A DNA stretch of 64,000 nucleotides. Source: Natronococcus pandeyae (GTDB lineage: Archaea > Halobacteriota > Halobacteria > Halobacteriales > Natrialbaceae). Each line of letters opens with the position of its first letter. Position 1 is the stretch's first letter. Below the pieces are notes generated by a model. That model did no database searches. It saw nothing but the letters and a program-made list of their open reading frames with translations, and was not told the DNA's origin. Positions 8,971-18,013 of the stretch are shown one piece after another. Made by a program: the position numbers and the translations under genes. The DNA lies in NCBI RefSeq assembly GCF_008122205.1, contig NZ_PHNJ01000001.1, positions 186,001 through 250,000 on the forward strand, written 5' to 3'.

Positions 8971-9345
8971 ATGGCGCCAGAATCAACGCGATCGTCCGCG
9001 GAACTCGAGGAGTCCGCCAACGCGACGCTCTCCGAACCGGCCGAGCGGGTCGTCGTCTCCTACCCGTCCGATCTCTCGGACTGGGGACGGTTCCAGGTCG
9101 AGAAGCCCTCCTTTCGGGCGTTCCTTCGAAAGACACGCGACGCCGCCGAGGAGGGCGATATCTGGGAAGAGTTCGTCGGCGTCGGCTGCTGTGGAAACAC
9201 CCTCGACGTCCCGCTCCGAGTCGAAGCCGTCGAGGGCGGCGAGCGGGTCGGCGACGACACCGAAATCGACTACGAGGTCCGCGAGGCGTGTGGCATTCAG
9301 GGGAGCTGGCGCGTTCAGAGCAAGGGCGGGCCGAGTCAGGGCTGA
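8971..9345 (+). CDS. conserved hypothetical protein
   Basis: A 124-residue soluble protein, divergent from secF. It has a Cys pair in GVGCCGNTLDVPL and a later Cys in REACGIQGSWRVQ, which could bind metal, though no known zinc pattern is complete. The N-terminus is polar and probably unstructured. Coding statistics are typical for the window. Family and function not recognised. Confidence 0.72.
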   Translation: MAPESTRSSAELEESANATLSEPAERVVVSYPSDLSDWGRFQVEKPSFRAFLRKTRDAAEEGDIWEEFVGVGCCGNTLDVPLRVEAVEGGERVGDDTEIDYEVREACGIQGSWRVQSKGGPSQG

Positions 9346-9357
9346 CCCCGAACCCCG

Positions 9358-9828
9358 TCAGTCTGGCAGGTACCGGACGCTCAACACGCCGTCGGCGGCA
9401 GAGCGACGCACCTCGACGCGGACCGCCTCGAGTCTGGCCGCTCGTGCGATCGTCTCCTCGTCCTCGAGGACGTCCCGCGCGGCGGCTTCGACGTCCGACT
9501 CGAGGTTGAAGACGTGAATCTCGCCGGTCCCCGCTCGCTCCTCCTGAATCAGGTCGCCGACATCGGCGTCGGCCGCGAGGTCCTTCTCGTGTCGAGTCGG
9601 TTCGAGGTCGCTGTCGACCAGGTCGATCGTCCGCCGGTCGGCGACGTCGACGACCTCCCAGGCGACCTCGAGGGGCGGTTCGGGTGCGACGGTCGCCTCG
9701 AGGACGTCGTGGACCTCGAGGCCGGGGTTCGACGAGAGGGTGTGGACCTGTGCGGTTTCGACGTCGCGGACGACGGCCGACTCGTCCTCGGCGTGCGTGA
9801 CGACGAACGTGCCCGTCTGTTCGGTCAT
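9358..9828 (-). CDS. conserved haloarchaeal protein (DUF5812-like)
   Basis: A 156-residue acidic protein with no membrane segment. It opens with TGTFVVTHAEDESAVVRDV and ends in a VLSVRYLPD strand. I associate it with the haloarchaeal DUF5812 group, from memory. The ATG at 9828 is chosen because upstream codons overlap the promoter of the divergent ridA-like gene. It converges on the plus-strand gene ending at 9345, 12 bp apart. Confidence 0.75.
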   Translation of the reverse strand: MTEQTGTFVVTHAEDESAVVRDVETAQVHTLSSNPGLEVHDVLEATVAPEPPLEVAWEVVDVADRRTIDLVDSDLEPTRHEKDLAADADVGDLIQEERAGTGEIHVFNLESDVEAAARDVLEDEETIARAARLEAVRVEVRRSAADGVLSVRYLPD

Positions 9829-9995
9829 AGCGGCTCGTAGGCGCGTGGTGGGTTTCGGGGTTTCGGATCGTTGCGAGCCGCACATCGGGTGTGGTGTCGT
9901 CGCTCGAGGTCGAACCGGATCGAGCCGATTGCGTTCCGAACAACCACGCCCCGGTTCGACCGAACGCTTATGCGTATCTCTCGAGGCGGTTGCCT

Positions 9996-10397
9996 ATGGA
10001 ACGGACGCGCATCTCGTCGGGGACCGAGTGGGAGTCGCGGGTCGGCTACTCGCGAGCGGTTCGTACCGGCCCCCACGTCCACGTGTCGGGAACGACGGCG
10101 ACGGACGACGACGGTGAGATCGTCCACGAAGGTGATGCGTACAACCAGACGCTCCGGGCGATAACCAACGTCCGGACCGCACTGGAGCGGGCGGACGCCT
10201 CGCTCGAGGACGTCGTTCGGACGCGACTCTTCGTGACCGACATCGAGCGGTGGGAGGCCGTCGGCGATGCACACGCGGAGGCGTTCGAGGAAATCCGGCC
10301 GGCGACGAGTATGGTCGAAGTGAACCAGCTCGTCGATCCGGAACTGCTCGTCGAGATTGAAGCGACCGCGATCGTCACCGACGACATCGAACCGTGA
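9996..10397 (+). CDS. RidA/YjgF/YER057c/UK114 family protein
   Basis: A 133-residue member of the RidA family, whose members often hydrolyse reactive enamine or imine intermediates from amino-acid metabolism. Family features are VSGTTATDD near the start, the AYNQTLRAITNVRTALERA helix and the LFVTDIERW strand. The C-terminus has VNQLVDPELLVEIEATAIV, where many deaminase-type RidA proteins keep an Arg in xVxRLxxPxxxVEIE. Here that position is not Arg, so it may belong to another subgroup. A TATA-like CTTATGC lies about 28 nt before the ATG. Confidence 0.88.
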   Translation: MERTRISSGTEWESRVGYSRAVRTGPHVHVSGTTATDDDGEIVHEGDAYNQTLRAITNVRTALERADASLEDVVRTRLFVTDIERWEAVGDAHAEAFEEIRPATSMVEVNQLVDPELLVEIEATAIVTDDIEP

Positions 10398-10970
10398 CGA
10401 TCGCAGCGATTGGCAATACGGGTTCGGTATTCGGTCTGGGTTTTGGGCTCGAGTCGGTTGATCCGTTACACAGAGATGCGAATGGAACATCCGGCGTCGA
10501 ATCCGCAGCCCTACCCAACCACCGCCGGATAGGACTGGAGGGGCCACGGCTTTCGCCATGATAACTACAGAAGCAGACTCTGCTCGCACGAACACAGGGG
10601 ATCGCCACACCCTCCCCAGCCGACTCACTCGCTGACGGGCTCACGGCCGCTGGCCGTTCGCCTGTCCGCGGCGCTCCGCGCCGCGCTCCGCTCGTTCGTC
10701 CCTCGCACACTGTTGTTGACCGTCCTCACTGGCGTTCGGCCGGCCGACAGCGCGCGCCACCGCAGGAGCGTTCGCTGAACCGGAGTGAGACGCAGTTCCT
10801 CTGTGCGGAACAGCGGGACGAGTCGAGCGAAAGCCCGTCTCCCGCCGACAGGATGCGACGAGAGTGAGTGGAGATCGACTTTACCGTCCTCGGGGTCGGC
10901 CACGATGAACAGCCACTACTTTTCACCGCGTGACGGAACGTCTTTACCGCAGGCGGGTGCCCTCTCGAGC
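10398..10970. repeat. non-coding gap carrying a dispersed repeat (copy A)
   Basis: 573 bp without a convincing gene. Positions 10601-10623 hold a 23-bp core (ATCGCCACACCCTCCCCAGC, then CGA) that recurs exactly at 48819-48841 and in inverted form near 48654. Downstream lies a perfect hairpin, GCGGCGC-TCC-GCGCCGC, at 10668-10684. At about 10750 a CAGCGCGCGCCACCGC end block recurs in the inverted copy near 48.55 kb. The element therefore spans about 10.6-10.77 kb. The region just before pgi (10900-10970) should hold its promoter. Confidence 0.7.
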
Positions 10971-12266
10971 ATGGACGTCGACATCGGTAACGCGTTGGCG
11001 TCGGTCGCCTCCCCGGGCGTTTCTCGAGACTCCCTCGAGCGCCTGGACGAGCAGGTCGCCGACGCACACGAGCGTATCGAAACCGGAATGGCCGAGGGCG
11101 AGCACGGCTACGCCGCGTTGAACCTGCCCGAGCGAACCGACCCGGACGAAATCCGCGCGGCGGTCGAGCCGGTCGCCGACGCCGAGGCGCTGATCACCGT
11201 CGGTATCGGCGGCAGCGCGCTGGGTGCGGCGACGATCACGGACGCACTGGATTCGGACACCGAGACGGTCTACCTGGACAACGTCGATCCCGCGTGGGTC
11301 TCGAACCGTCTCGAGGGACTGCCGCTCGAGAATACCGCGATCAACGTCGTCTCGCGCTCGGGGACGACCGCGGAGACGCTGGCGAACTTCCTCGTGGTCC
11401 GGGAGGCCTTCGAAGACGCCGGCGTCGACTGGACCGAGCGGACGATCGTCACGACGGGCGACTCCGGCCCTCTACGGGATCTCTCCGACCGCCACGATCT
11501 GCCGTCGCTGAAGGTTCCCGACGGCGTTCCGGGCCGTTTCTCGGCGCTCTCGGCGGTCGGCATGGTTGCCGCCGCAGTCTGTGGCCACGACCTCGAGGCG
11601 CTGCTCGAAGGGGCGGCCGCCGAAGCCGAGACCCTTACCGGCTCGCTGTTCGACTGCCCGGCCTACGCCTACGGGGCGACGGCCTACGCGCTCGACGCCC
11701 GCGGTGCCGGGATGAACGCGATGGTCCCCTACGCGGAGTCGCTCGAGACCTACTCCGAGTGGTTCGCACAGCTGTGGGCCGAGAGCCTCGGGAAGGACGA
11801 CCTCGGACAGACGCCGCTGCGCGCGCTCGGCGTCACGGACCAGCACTCCCAACTCCAACTCTATCGCGCGGGCCCGCGCGACAAGGTCGTCACGTTCGTC
11901 ACGACGCGAGAGAGTGAGGATCGATCGATCCCGGCCACCGAGGTCGAGGACCTCGCCTACCTCGGCGACGCCAGTCTCGGCGAACTCCTCGAGGCGGAGT
12001 TCGAGGCGACGGAAGCCAGCCTCGCCGCGGCCGGTCGACCGAACGTGCGAGTCGAACTCGAGCGCGTCGACGAGTACGAACTCGGCGGCCTGCTGTACGG
12101 GATGGAGGCTGCCTGCGTGCTCGCGGGCGAACTCTACGGCGTCAATACCTTCGAGCAGCCGGCCGTCGAGTGGGCCAAGAACGCGACCCGCGGCCTGCTC
12201 GGCGGTGGCGAGTTCGAGGAGGCCGAGGCCGTCGCCGAAAAGACGGAACTCCGCATCGAGCAGTAA
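10971..12266 (+). CDS. pgi: glucose-6-phosphate isomerase
   Basis: A 431-residue enzyme that interconverts glucose 6-phosphate and fructose 6-phosphate. Sugar-phosphate isomerase motifs are present: VGIGGSALGAATI, then VVSRSGTTAETLANF for phosphate binding, and the C-terminal region NTFEQPAVEWAKN. DQHSQLQLYRAGP is also typical of PGI. The start at ATG 10971 gives MDVDIGNAL. The longer open frame upstream runs into the repeat and is not credible. Haloarchaea lack a classic Embden-Meyerhof pathway, so a gluconeogenic role is likely. Confidence 0.94.
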   Translation: MDVDIGNALASVASPGVSRDSLERLDEQVADAHERIETGMAEGEHGYAALNLPERTDPDEIRAAVEPVADAEALITVGIGGSALGAATITDALDSDTETVYLDNVDPAWVSNRLEGLPLENTAINVVSRSGTTAETLANFLVVREAFEDAGVDWTERTIVTTGDSGPLRDLSDRHDLPSLKVPDGVPGRFSALSAVGMVAAAVCGHDLEALLEGAAAEAETLTGSLFDCPAYAYGATAYALDARGAGMNAMVPYAESLETYSEWFAQLWAESLGKDDLGQTPLRALGVTDQHSQLQLYRAGPRDKVVTFVTTRESEDRSIPATEVEDLAYLGDASLGELLEAEFEATEASLAAAGRPNVRVELERVDEYELGGLLYGMEAACVLAGELYGVNTFEQPAVEWAKNATRGLLGGGEFEEAEAVAEKTELRIEQ

Positions 12267-12353
12267 CTCGTTTCGGGTTTCGGCGGTCGGTTCCGGCCGA
12301 TCGTCACTGGCGAATTGCGGAGGCCATATGAGCATTCGCTCGAACACTCCGGT

Positions 12354-13469
12354 ATGAGCGAGACAGTTCGGTCCGGCGCCGAGGACCCCGTCGACGATTC
12401 GCTCGTCCCGTCGCTCGGCGTCGTTCCCGCGTCCGTTGCCCTGGCCGCCGCGTTCGTTCCCATTCGAGGCGGCGTCGACGATCCGTTCGTCTGGCTGGCG
12501 GCCGCCTTCACGGTCGTCACCGTCGTCGCCTTTCTCGCCCGCCGTCACGGGGCACTCGAGCCGGAACTCGGCGGCCTGGCCGCTGCAGGCTCGAGTCTGC
12601 TGGTCGTGCTCTGTGCCGGCTACGCCCTCAACCAGGGGATATCCGGCCCGGTCACCGTCCCCGGACTCGAGTGGACGGTCTCGATGCTCTTTCTCGCGTT
12701 CGTGGCAGCGGGCGGCTCGATCGGTATCGCCGCCGCCGATTACGCCGGCGTCTCGCCTCGCGGACTGATACGTCGCGTGCTGCGCTTCTCGACGATGATG
12801 GGGCTCGGGTTCGCCGGCCTGCTCTCGATGGCGTTCGTCAGTATCTTCCTCTTCACGCTCGTCACCACGTTCAGCGGCGGCGTCTCGGAACTCGACGGAC
12901 AACTCGTCCAGTACGCATCGACCGCGATCGGACTCGGCTCGATCGCAGCCGTCTACCTCCTGTGGCGCGGCCACGATCTGTCGTATCTCGACCTCGAGCG
13001 CCCGAGCGTTCGGTCGATCCTCTGGACGGTCGGCGGACTGGTGATGATCTTCGGCGCGCTCGTCGCGATTTCCTTGCTCATGACCGCCGTCGGCGTCGAC
13101 ACCGCCGAACACGGCACGGCACAGCAGGCAGAACAGAACCCCGAACTGCTGGTCGTCATCATTCCCGCGATGATCCTGATCGTCGGTCCGTTCGAGGAGT
13201 TGTTGTACCGCAACGTCATCCAGAAGTCGCTCTACGACACCTTCTCGCGGTACGGCGCCGTCGTCGTCACGAGCGTCATCTTCGCGGCGGTCCACGTCGC
13301 AGCGTACGCGACGGCCGGCGCTGGCGAAGTGCTCGCAAGTCTGATGGTGCTGTTCGGGCTCTCGCTGGTGCTCGGATTCGTCTACGAACGGACGGACAAC
13401 CTGGTCGTTCCGGCCGTCGTCCACGGCTGTTTCAACGCGGCGCAGATGGCGATGATCTACCTCGCCTGA
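12354..13469 (+). CDS. CPBP-family intramembrane metalloprotease
   Basis: A 371-residue membrane protein with about eight to ten helices. The C-terminal half is the CPBP (CAAX protease, Rce1-like) domain with its three motifs: EE followed by R in FEELLYRNVIQ, a His in FAAVHVAAY, and His/Asn in VHGCFNAAQMA. The N-terminal helices are extra. Substrate is unknown; archaeal relatives are not known to process CAAX boxes. It converges with the NOB1 gene with no base between the two stop codons. Confidence 0.88.
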   Translation: MSETVRSGAEDPVDDSLVPSLGVVPASVALAAAFVPIRGGVDDPFVWLAAAFTVVTVVAFLARRHGALEPELGGLAAAGSSLLVVLCAGYALNQGISGPVTVPGLEWTVSMLFLAFVAAGGSIGIAAADYAGVSPRGLIRRVLRFSTMMGLGFAGLLSMAFVSIFLFTLVTTFSGGVSELDGQLVQYASTAIGLGSIAAVYLLWRGHDLSYLDLERPSVRSILWTVGGLVMIFGALVAISLLMTAVGVDTAEHGTAQQAEQNPELLVVIIPAMILIVGPFEELLYRNVIQKSLYDTFSRYGAVVVTSVIFAAVHVAAYATAGAGEVLASLMVLFGLSLVLGFVYERTDNLVVPAVVHGCFNAAQMAMIYLA

Positions 13470-13928
13470 TTACGTCGGATTCTTTCGGGCCAGCCCCGAA
13501 CCACAGATCGGACACCGGTCCTTCTCTTCGTCGAACTCTCGCCCGCAGCCCTGACACTGGAACAGCCAGTGGCGCTGCTCGTCGATGCCGTCTCGAGCGA
13601 TCACTTCGACGCCGACGTGGAGCTTTTCGGCGACGTTTTGCATCGCGTAGTCGTCGGTGACGAGGGTGGCATCGAGTTCGAAACTCGCAGCGATCAGTCG
13701 GATGTCGGTGTCCGAGAGGACCTCGAGATCACCGGATTCCTTTGCTGCGCGGCGGACCTTCTCGGTGGTGTCCTCGTTCGGGATGTGAACGTGCATCCCC
13801 GATCCCTCCATCGCGTCGTAGCGATAGGCGCTCTCGTCCTCGAGTTCTTCGCGGACGAGTGGGATCGTTGCAGTCTGTTCTGCCGTGTGGAAGTCGTGGA
13901 TAAAAGCCGAGGAGTCGAGAACGTACAT
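13470..13928 (-). CDS. nob1: NOB1-like rRNA maturation endonuclease (PIN plus zinc ribbon)
   Basis: A 152-residue protein with an N-terminal PIN domain, starting MYVLDSSAFIHDF with the first catalytic Asp and later DTDIRLIAASFELDATLVTDD. A C-terminal zinc ribbon follows (CQGCGREF and CPICGSG). This layout is that of NOB1, which trims the 3' end of 16S rRNA. It follows a PRC-barrel gene by 4 nt and lies divergent from aIF5B, a sensible setting for ribosome biogenesis. Confidence 0.9.
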   Translation of the reverse strand: MYVLDSSAFIHDFHTAEQTATIPLVREELEDESAYRYDAMEGSGMHVHIPNEDTTEKVRRAAKESGDLEVLSDTDIRLIAASFELDATLVTDDYAMQNVAEKLHVGVEVIARDGIDEQRHWLFQCQGCGREFDEEKDRCPICGSGLARKNPT

Positions 13929-13932
13929 ACCG

Positions 13933-14178
13933 TTAGCGCTGGACGACGATGTAGTCTTTCACCGCACGAACGCGGTTGACAGGAACGAGGAATCGGCCGA
14001 CATCGTCGGTTTCGAAATCGACCGCCCGGTCTGGTAGCTCTTCGTCGGGTTCGATGATGAGGTCGTGGAGCGCCCCCGAGTTGATATCCATCGTGATGTT
14101 GTAAAGCATCCCCAGTTCCGTCCCGTCGGAACCCATGACGGACTTCCCCGAGAGATTTTCAGCGAGTATCTCGCTCAT
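13933..14178 (-). CDS. PRC-barrel domain protein
   Basis: An 81-residue single PRC-barrel domain, starting with SEILAENLSGKSVMGSDGTE, then LGMLYNITMDINSGALHDLII and FLVPVNRVRAVKDYIVV. PRC barrels occur in RNA-processing proteins such as RimM, and stand-alone archaeal versions are thought to assist RNA metabolism or cell division. It is the first gene of the operon with nob1, 4 nt apart, and is divergent from infB. Confidence 0.9.
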   Translation of the reverse strand: MSEILAENLSGKSVMGSDGTELGMLYNITMDINSGALHDLIIEPDEELPDRAVDFETDDVGRFLVPVNRVRAVKDYIVVQR

Positions 14179-14469
14179 GCTACCCCGTACTTACTAGTTA
14201 CTATTAAAGTCCACGGGGGAACCCACCGTTTTCACTGGTCGACCGACTCTCGCTCCGACGAACACAACCGACCACGACAACGCTGCAGTGGGTGGCCCAC
14301 ACGCCGTTCCTCTTCGCGTCGGTCCCCTCTGTTCCGGAATCTCGACGAGTCGTCGTGATCGAAACACGCGGCGCGAACGGGTCGGAGTGGACGACCCAGT
14401 GCGACCGTGACGATGGGTTTAACTACGGTCCTACGGACAATTTAGCAAAGACCTTCTCGGGTGGTCACC

Positions 14470-16269
14470 ATGTCTGATTCAGATACGCGCGACCCTACAT
14501 CTCTCCGAACGCCGATCGTTGCCGTCCTCGGACACGTCGATCACGGCAAGACCAGTCTCCTCGACAAGATCCGCGGCTCCGCGGTGATCGAGGGCGAAGC
14601 AGGGGCGATTACCCAGCACATCGGGGCGACCGCCGTCCCGCTGGACGTCATCTCCTCGATCGCTGGCGAACTCGTCGATCCCGACGACTTCGACCTCCCC
14701 GGCCTGCTGTTCATCGACACGCCGGGCCACCACTCCTTTACGACGCTTCGCTCCCGCGGCGGAGCGCTCGCGGACATCGCCATCCTCGTCGTCGACGTCA
14801 ACGACGGCTTCCAGCCCCAGACGCTCGAGGCGCTCGACATCCTCCAGCGCTCGCAGACGCCGTTTATCGTCGCGGCGAACAAGATCGACACCGTCCCCGG
14901 CTGGAACGCCAACGAGGACTCGCCGATCAACGCGACGTACGAGGCCCAGTCCGACCGCGTCCGCTCGCGGTTAGACGAGAGCCTCTACGAGATCATCGGC
15001 AACCTCTCGGACGAGGAGTTCTCCGCGGACCTCTACTGGCGGGTCCAGAACTTCCAGCGCAACGTCGGCGTCGTCCCCGTCTCGGCGATGACCGGCGAGG
15101 GTGTTCCCGACCTGCTCGCGGTGATGATGGGGCTCTCCCAGCGCTACATGAAAGAGGAGATGGAGATCGACGTCACCGGCCCCGGCGTCGGCACCGTCCT
15201 CGAGGTCAAAGACGAGAAAGGCTTCGGGAAGACGATCGACATCGTCCTCTACGACGGGACGATCCGGGCCGACGATACGATCGTCGTCGGCGGAACGAAC
15301 GAGACCATCGTCACCGACGTTCGCGCCCTCCTGCAGCCGCGGCCGCTCGCGGAGATCCGCACCGAGAGCCGGTTCGAGAAGGTCGACGAGGTGCCCGCGG
15401 CAGCCGGGATCAAGGTCGCCGCACCCGATCTCGGAGAGGCGATCGCCGGCGCCCCCGTTCGGATCGTCCGCGACCGCGAACTCGAGGACGTCATCGAGGA
15501 AGTCGAGGCCGAACTCGCGAGCATCGCCGTCGATACCGAGGAGGAAGGCGTCGTCGTCAAGGCCGACACGCTCGGCAGCCTCGAGGCGATGGCGGACGCC
15601 TTAGAGGAGGCCGAAGTTCCCATCGTCCGTGCGGAGGTCGGCGACATCGCCCCGCGCGACGTCTCGGTCGCCTCGACCGCCGACGACACGAAACAGCAGG
15701 CGATCCTCGGCTTCAACGTCGACGTCCTCGACGACGCGGAGCAGCGCGCCGAAATCGAGGACGTCCGGGTGTTCTCCGACGAGGTTATCTATCAGCTGAT
15801 CGACGAGTACGAGGAGTTCGTCGACGAACTCGAACGCGCCCAGCAGGACACGATCCTCGAGAACATCATCCGACCCGCCCGGTTCCGCATCCTCCCCGAT
15901 CACACCTTCCGCCAGAACGACCCCGCGGTCGTCGGCGTCGAAGTGAACTCGGGAACGATCCAGAACAACACGAACGTCGTCAAGTTCGACGGGAACGAGC
16001 CCGAACGCGTCGGTCAGATCAAGGGGATCCAGGAGCAGGGCGAGGACGTCGACGAAGCCCGTGCGGGCAACCGCGTCTCGGTCGCTATCGACGGCCCCAC
16101 CGTCGGCCGCCAGATCGAGGAGGACGACGAACTCTGGACCGAGATTCCCGAGAAACACGGCAAGATTCTCGAGCAGGAACTCGCCAGCGAGATCCCCGGC
16201 GACGAACTCGAGGCGCTGAACATGTACCTCGACAAGCAGCGCAGCCGGGACCCCTTCTGGGGCAAGTAG
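14470..16269 (+). CDS. infB: translation initiation factor aIF5B (IF-2)
   Basis: A 599-residue GTPase that joins ribosomal subunits and helps place initiator tRNA. G1 is GHVDHGKTSLLDKI, G3 is DTPGHHSF and G4 is AANKID. Domain II, the long linker and the C-terminal barrel follow to normal archaeal length. There is no sign of an intein. The start is ATG 14470; an in-frame GTG three codons earlier is possible. The 291 bp upstream are shared with the divergent PRC-barrel/nob1 operon. Confidence 0.96.
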   Translation: MSDSDTRDPTSLRTPIVAVLGHVDHGKTSLLDKIRGSAVIEGEAGAITQHIGATAVPLDVISSIAGELVDPDDFDLPGLLFIDTPGHHSFTTLRSRGGALADIAILVVDVNDGFQPQTLEALDILQRSQTPFIVAANKIDTVPGWNANEDSPINATYEAQSDRVRSRLDESLYEIIGNLSDEEFSADLYWRVQNFQRNVGVVPVSAMTGEGVPDLLAVMMGLSQRYMKEEMEIDVTGPGVGTVLEVKDEKGFGKTIDIVLYDGTIRADDTIVVGGTNETIVTDVRALLQPRPLAEIRTESRFEKVDEVPAAAGIKVAAPDLGEAIAGAPVRIVRDRELEDVIEEVEAELASIAVDTEEEGVVVKADTLGSLEAMADALEEAEVPIVRAEVGDIAPRDVSVASTADDTKQQAILGFNVDVLDDAEQRAEIEDVRVFSDEVIYQLIDEYEEFVDELERAQQDTILENIIRPARFRILPDHTFRQNDPAVVGVEVNSGTIQNNTNVVKFDGNEPERVGQIKGIQEQGEDVDEARAGNRVSVAIDGPTVGRQIEEDDELWTEIPEKHGKILEQELASEIPGDELEALNMYLDKQRSRDPFWGK

Positions 16270-16275
16270 TCGCCG

Positions 16276-17208
16276 TCAGTTCTCCGCCATCTGTTCGCGT
16301 TCTTCGGCACGCGCTCGCGTCTCCAGGAGCACCTCGAGCACCGCCTCGGGGTCGTCGATCGCCGACCGATCGCAGCGGAGGTTCCGGAACCGGCGCTCGA
16401 GGACGAGTTCGTCGTCGGTGAGTTCGACGTCGGTGATCTTCTCCCAGGGGGTGAGCTTCCTCGAGCGGCCCTGGTCGAGGCGGATCCCGCGCTCGTGAGC
16501 GTGCAGTTCGCCCAGCGCGTTCTCGGAGTTGGCGGTCGTCTCGATCGAAAACCGCTTGCCGTAGTACTTTTTCCCGTTGGAGTTCGACTCGACGTCGACC
16601 AGGATCACGACGGCCATGACGACGCCGAAGGCGATCCAGAACAGGCCGAACGCGTCTCCGACGGCGGCGTTCGCGCCACCGGCGGTGACCACGAAAAACA
16701 GGAGGACGATCCAGACGCCACCCTGGGAGAACGCGCTCGCCGGACGGTAGTCCCACGTGACAGCTGGTTCGTCGGCAGTGATGGCCTCGACGTACCGGTT
16801 TCGACACAGACTCGAGAGCCCGAGAGCGGTGACGCCGAGGACGAGTGCGAACCCGATCATCAACGCGAGGTATCGTCCGGTGTGCTCGAGGGACGTCACG
16901 CTCGGCGCGACAGCCGCTGCGGCGAAGCCGACGGCGGGCAGGGAGCAGGCGAGACGCAGGCGACGACGGCGGCCGATCCGCTCGGGGAGGCCGTGGGCTC
17001 GCTTTGCGACGACGTGACCGACGAGCGTCACCGCCGTCACGACCGTCGGGAACGTTCCGAGCAGCGTCGCCGTGGTGACGTCGGCGAGCAGGCCGACGAG
17101 CGCGACGAGACCGCCGGCGACGAGCCCGAGGTAGAAGCCGAAGGCGGCCTGAAACCCGATATCCGGCGGCTCGGCGTCGGCGACCGGCCGACGGTGCTCG
17201 AGGGACAT
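16276..17208 (-). CDS. membrane protein with cytoplasmic PH-like tail, function unknown
   Basis: A 310-residue protein with about six hydrophobic segments between residues 17 and 195. A soluble C-terminal part of about 115 residues follows (VESNSNGKKYYGKRFSIET, then LTPWEKITDVELTDDELVLERRF). The alternation of strands there resembles bacterial PH-like (YdbT/DUF304-type) membrane-associated domains; this is an impression only. It converges on infB, with 6 bp between the stops. The ATG at 17208 is chosen because the upstream frame has atypical Arg-rich coding. Confidence 0.75.
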   Translation of the reverse strand: MSLEHRRPVADAEPPDIGFQAAFGFYLGLVAGGLVALVGLLADVTTATLLGTFPTVVTAVTLVGHVVAKRAHGLPERIGRRRRLRLACSLPAVGFAAAAVAPSVTSLEHTGRYLALMIGFALVLGVTALGLSSLCRNRYVEAITADEPAVTWDYRPASAFSQGGVWIVLLFFVVTAGGANAAVGDAFGLFWIAFGVVMAVVILVDVESNSNGKKYYGKRFSIETTANSENALGELHAHERGIRLDQGRSRKLTPWEKITDVELTDDELVLERRFRNLRCDRSAIDDPEAVLEVLLETRARAEEREQMAEN

Positions 17209-17528
17209 ACGCCACGGTACATCGTCATCCCGCAAAAATACACACGGTTGACGTGTCCGTCCGAAATCACGACTCGACGTCTCGACGACTCGCTCGAGGC
17301 GCATCGATGCGCCGCCCTCGATCGCGGCCCGCGGTTCGGGTGCGCCGGTCCGGGTCGTCTCGAGGAGACGGTCGTCGACGGTCCCGATCAGACCGATCGT
17401 GCGCCAGGCCGCACCCGGTCGTCCCGTCACTGTGCGACTCCGAACGGCGGCGGTCTCCGCGAGCGCGAGCGAGGGGGCCTTCTATGTCTCCGGCAAGCGT
17501 TAACACACTGGTCGTGGTGGCGTGTCGT
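17209..17528. other. 320-bp divergent intergenic region, no gene seen
   Basis: It lies between the starts of the minus-strand membrane-protein gene and the plus-strand acidic protein gene, so it must hold both promoters. A short A-rich patch (CGCAAAAATACACACGG, about 17230-17246) could be the TATA region for the minus-strand gene. I found no convincing ORF or repeat. Confidence 0.5.
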
Positions 17529-17879
17529 ATGCTCGTCCATCTTCAGCAGTACAAACACGAGGAGGTCCAGTTCGACGACAACCGGACGACCGGCGAATCC
17601 CAGACCGAGGATACGGTCGACAAGGAGCCCGAGGAGTATTTCGGCGAGAGCATCGACGACTTCGACCTCGAGACGTGGGAGACCGTCGAGTACGAGGACG
17701 ACCCGATCCAGCGTCGCGACGTCTCGATCAGCGGGGTCACAGCCGTCTCCGTTCCGCAGGAGCCGACCGACGAGGACGATCCGGATCTCCCGGGGCGGAC
17801 GATCCAGCTCCGCATGGGCGGGGGAATCGAACACCTCCCGCAGGCCGAGATCGTCGAAGTGCAGGACGAAGAGCCGTAA
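17529..17879 (+). CDS. acidic conserved hypothetical protein
   Basis: A 116-residue, very acidic soluble protein with no membrane segment and no Cys. The N-terminal half is rich in Asp, Glu and Thr. The C-terminal half (ISGVTAVSVPQEP, then LPGRTIQLRMGGGIEHLPQ) looks beta-rich. It lies 134 bp before pyrG on the same strand. No family recognised. Confidence 0.65.
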   Translation: MLVHLQQYKHEEVQFDDNRTTGESQTEDTVDKEPEEYFGESIDDFDLETWETVEYEDDPIQRRDVSISGVTAVSVPQEPTDEDDPDLPGRTIQLRMGGGIEHLPQAEIVEVQDEEP

Positions 17880-18013
17880 CGAAGGTCCGGCCCCGGACGC
17901 TCGAGACGCCGGCTTTCGAGCGACGAGAGACGTGTCACGCGAGAGACTGACATCATCTCTCGAGGCCCGGCCAGTCCCGAAATCGTTTTCAACTGCTCGC
18001 GCGCACACTCGGT

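Noticed and set aside
9825-10628. 267-codon minus-strand frame opposite the RidA gene
   Set aside because: It is antisense to a clear RidA-family gene and runs into the dispersed repeat; no family features.
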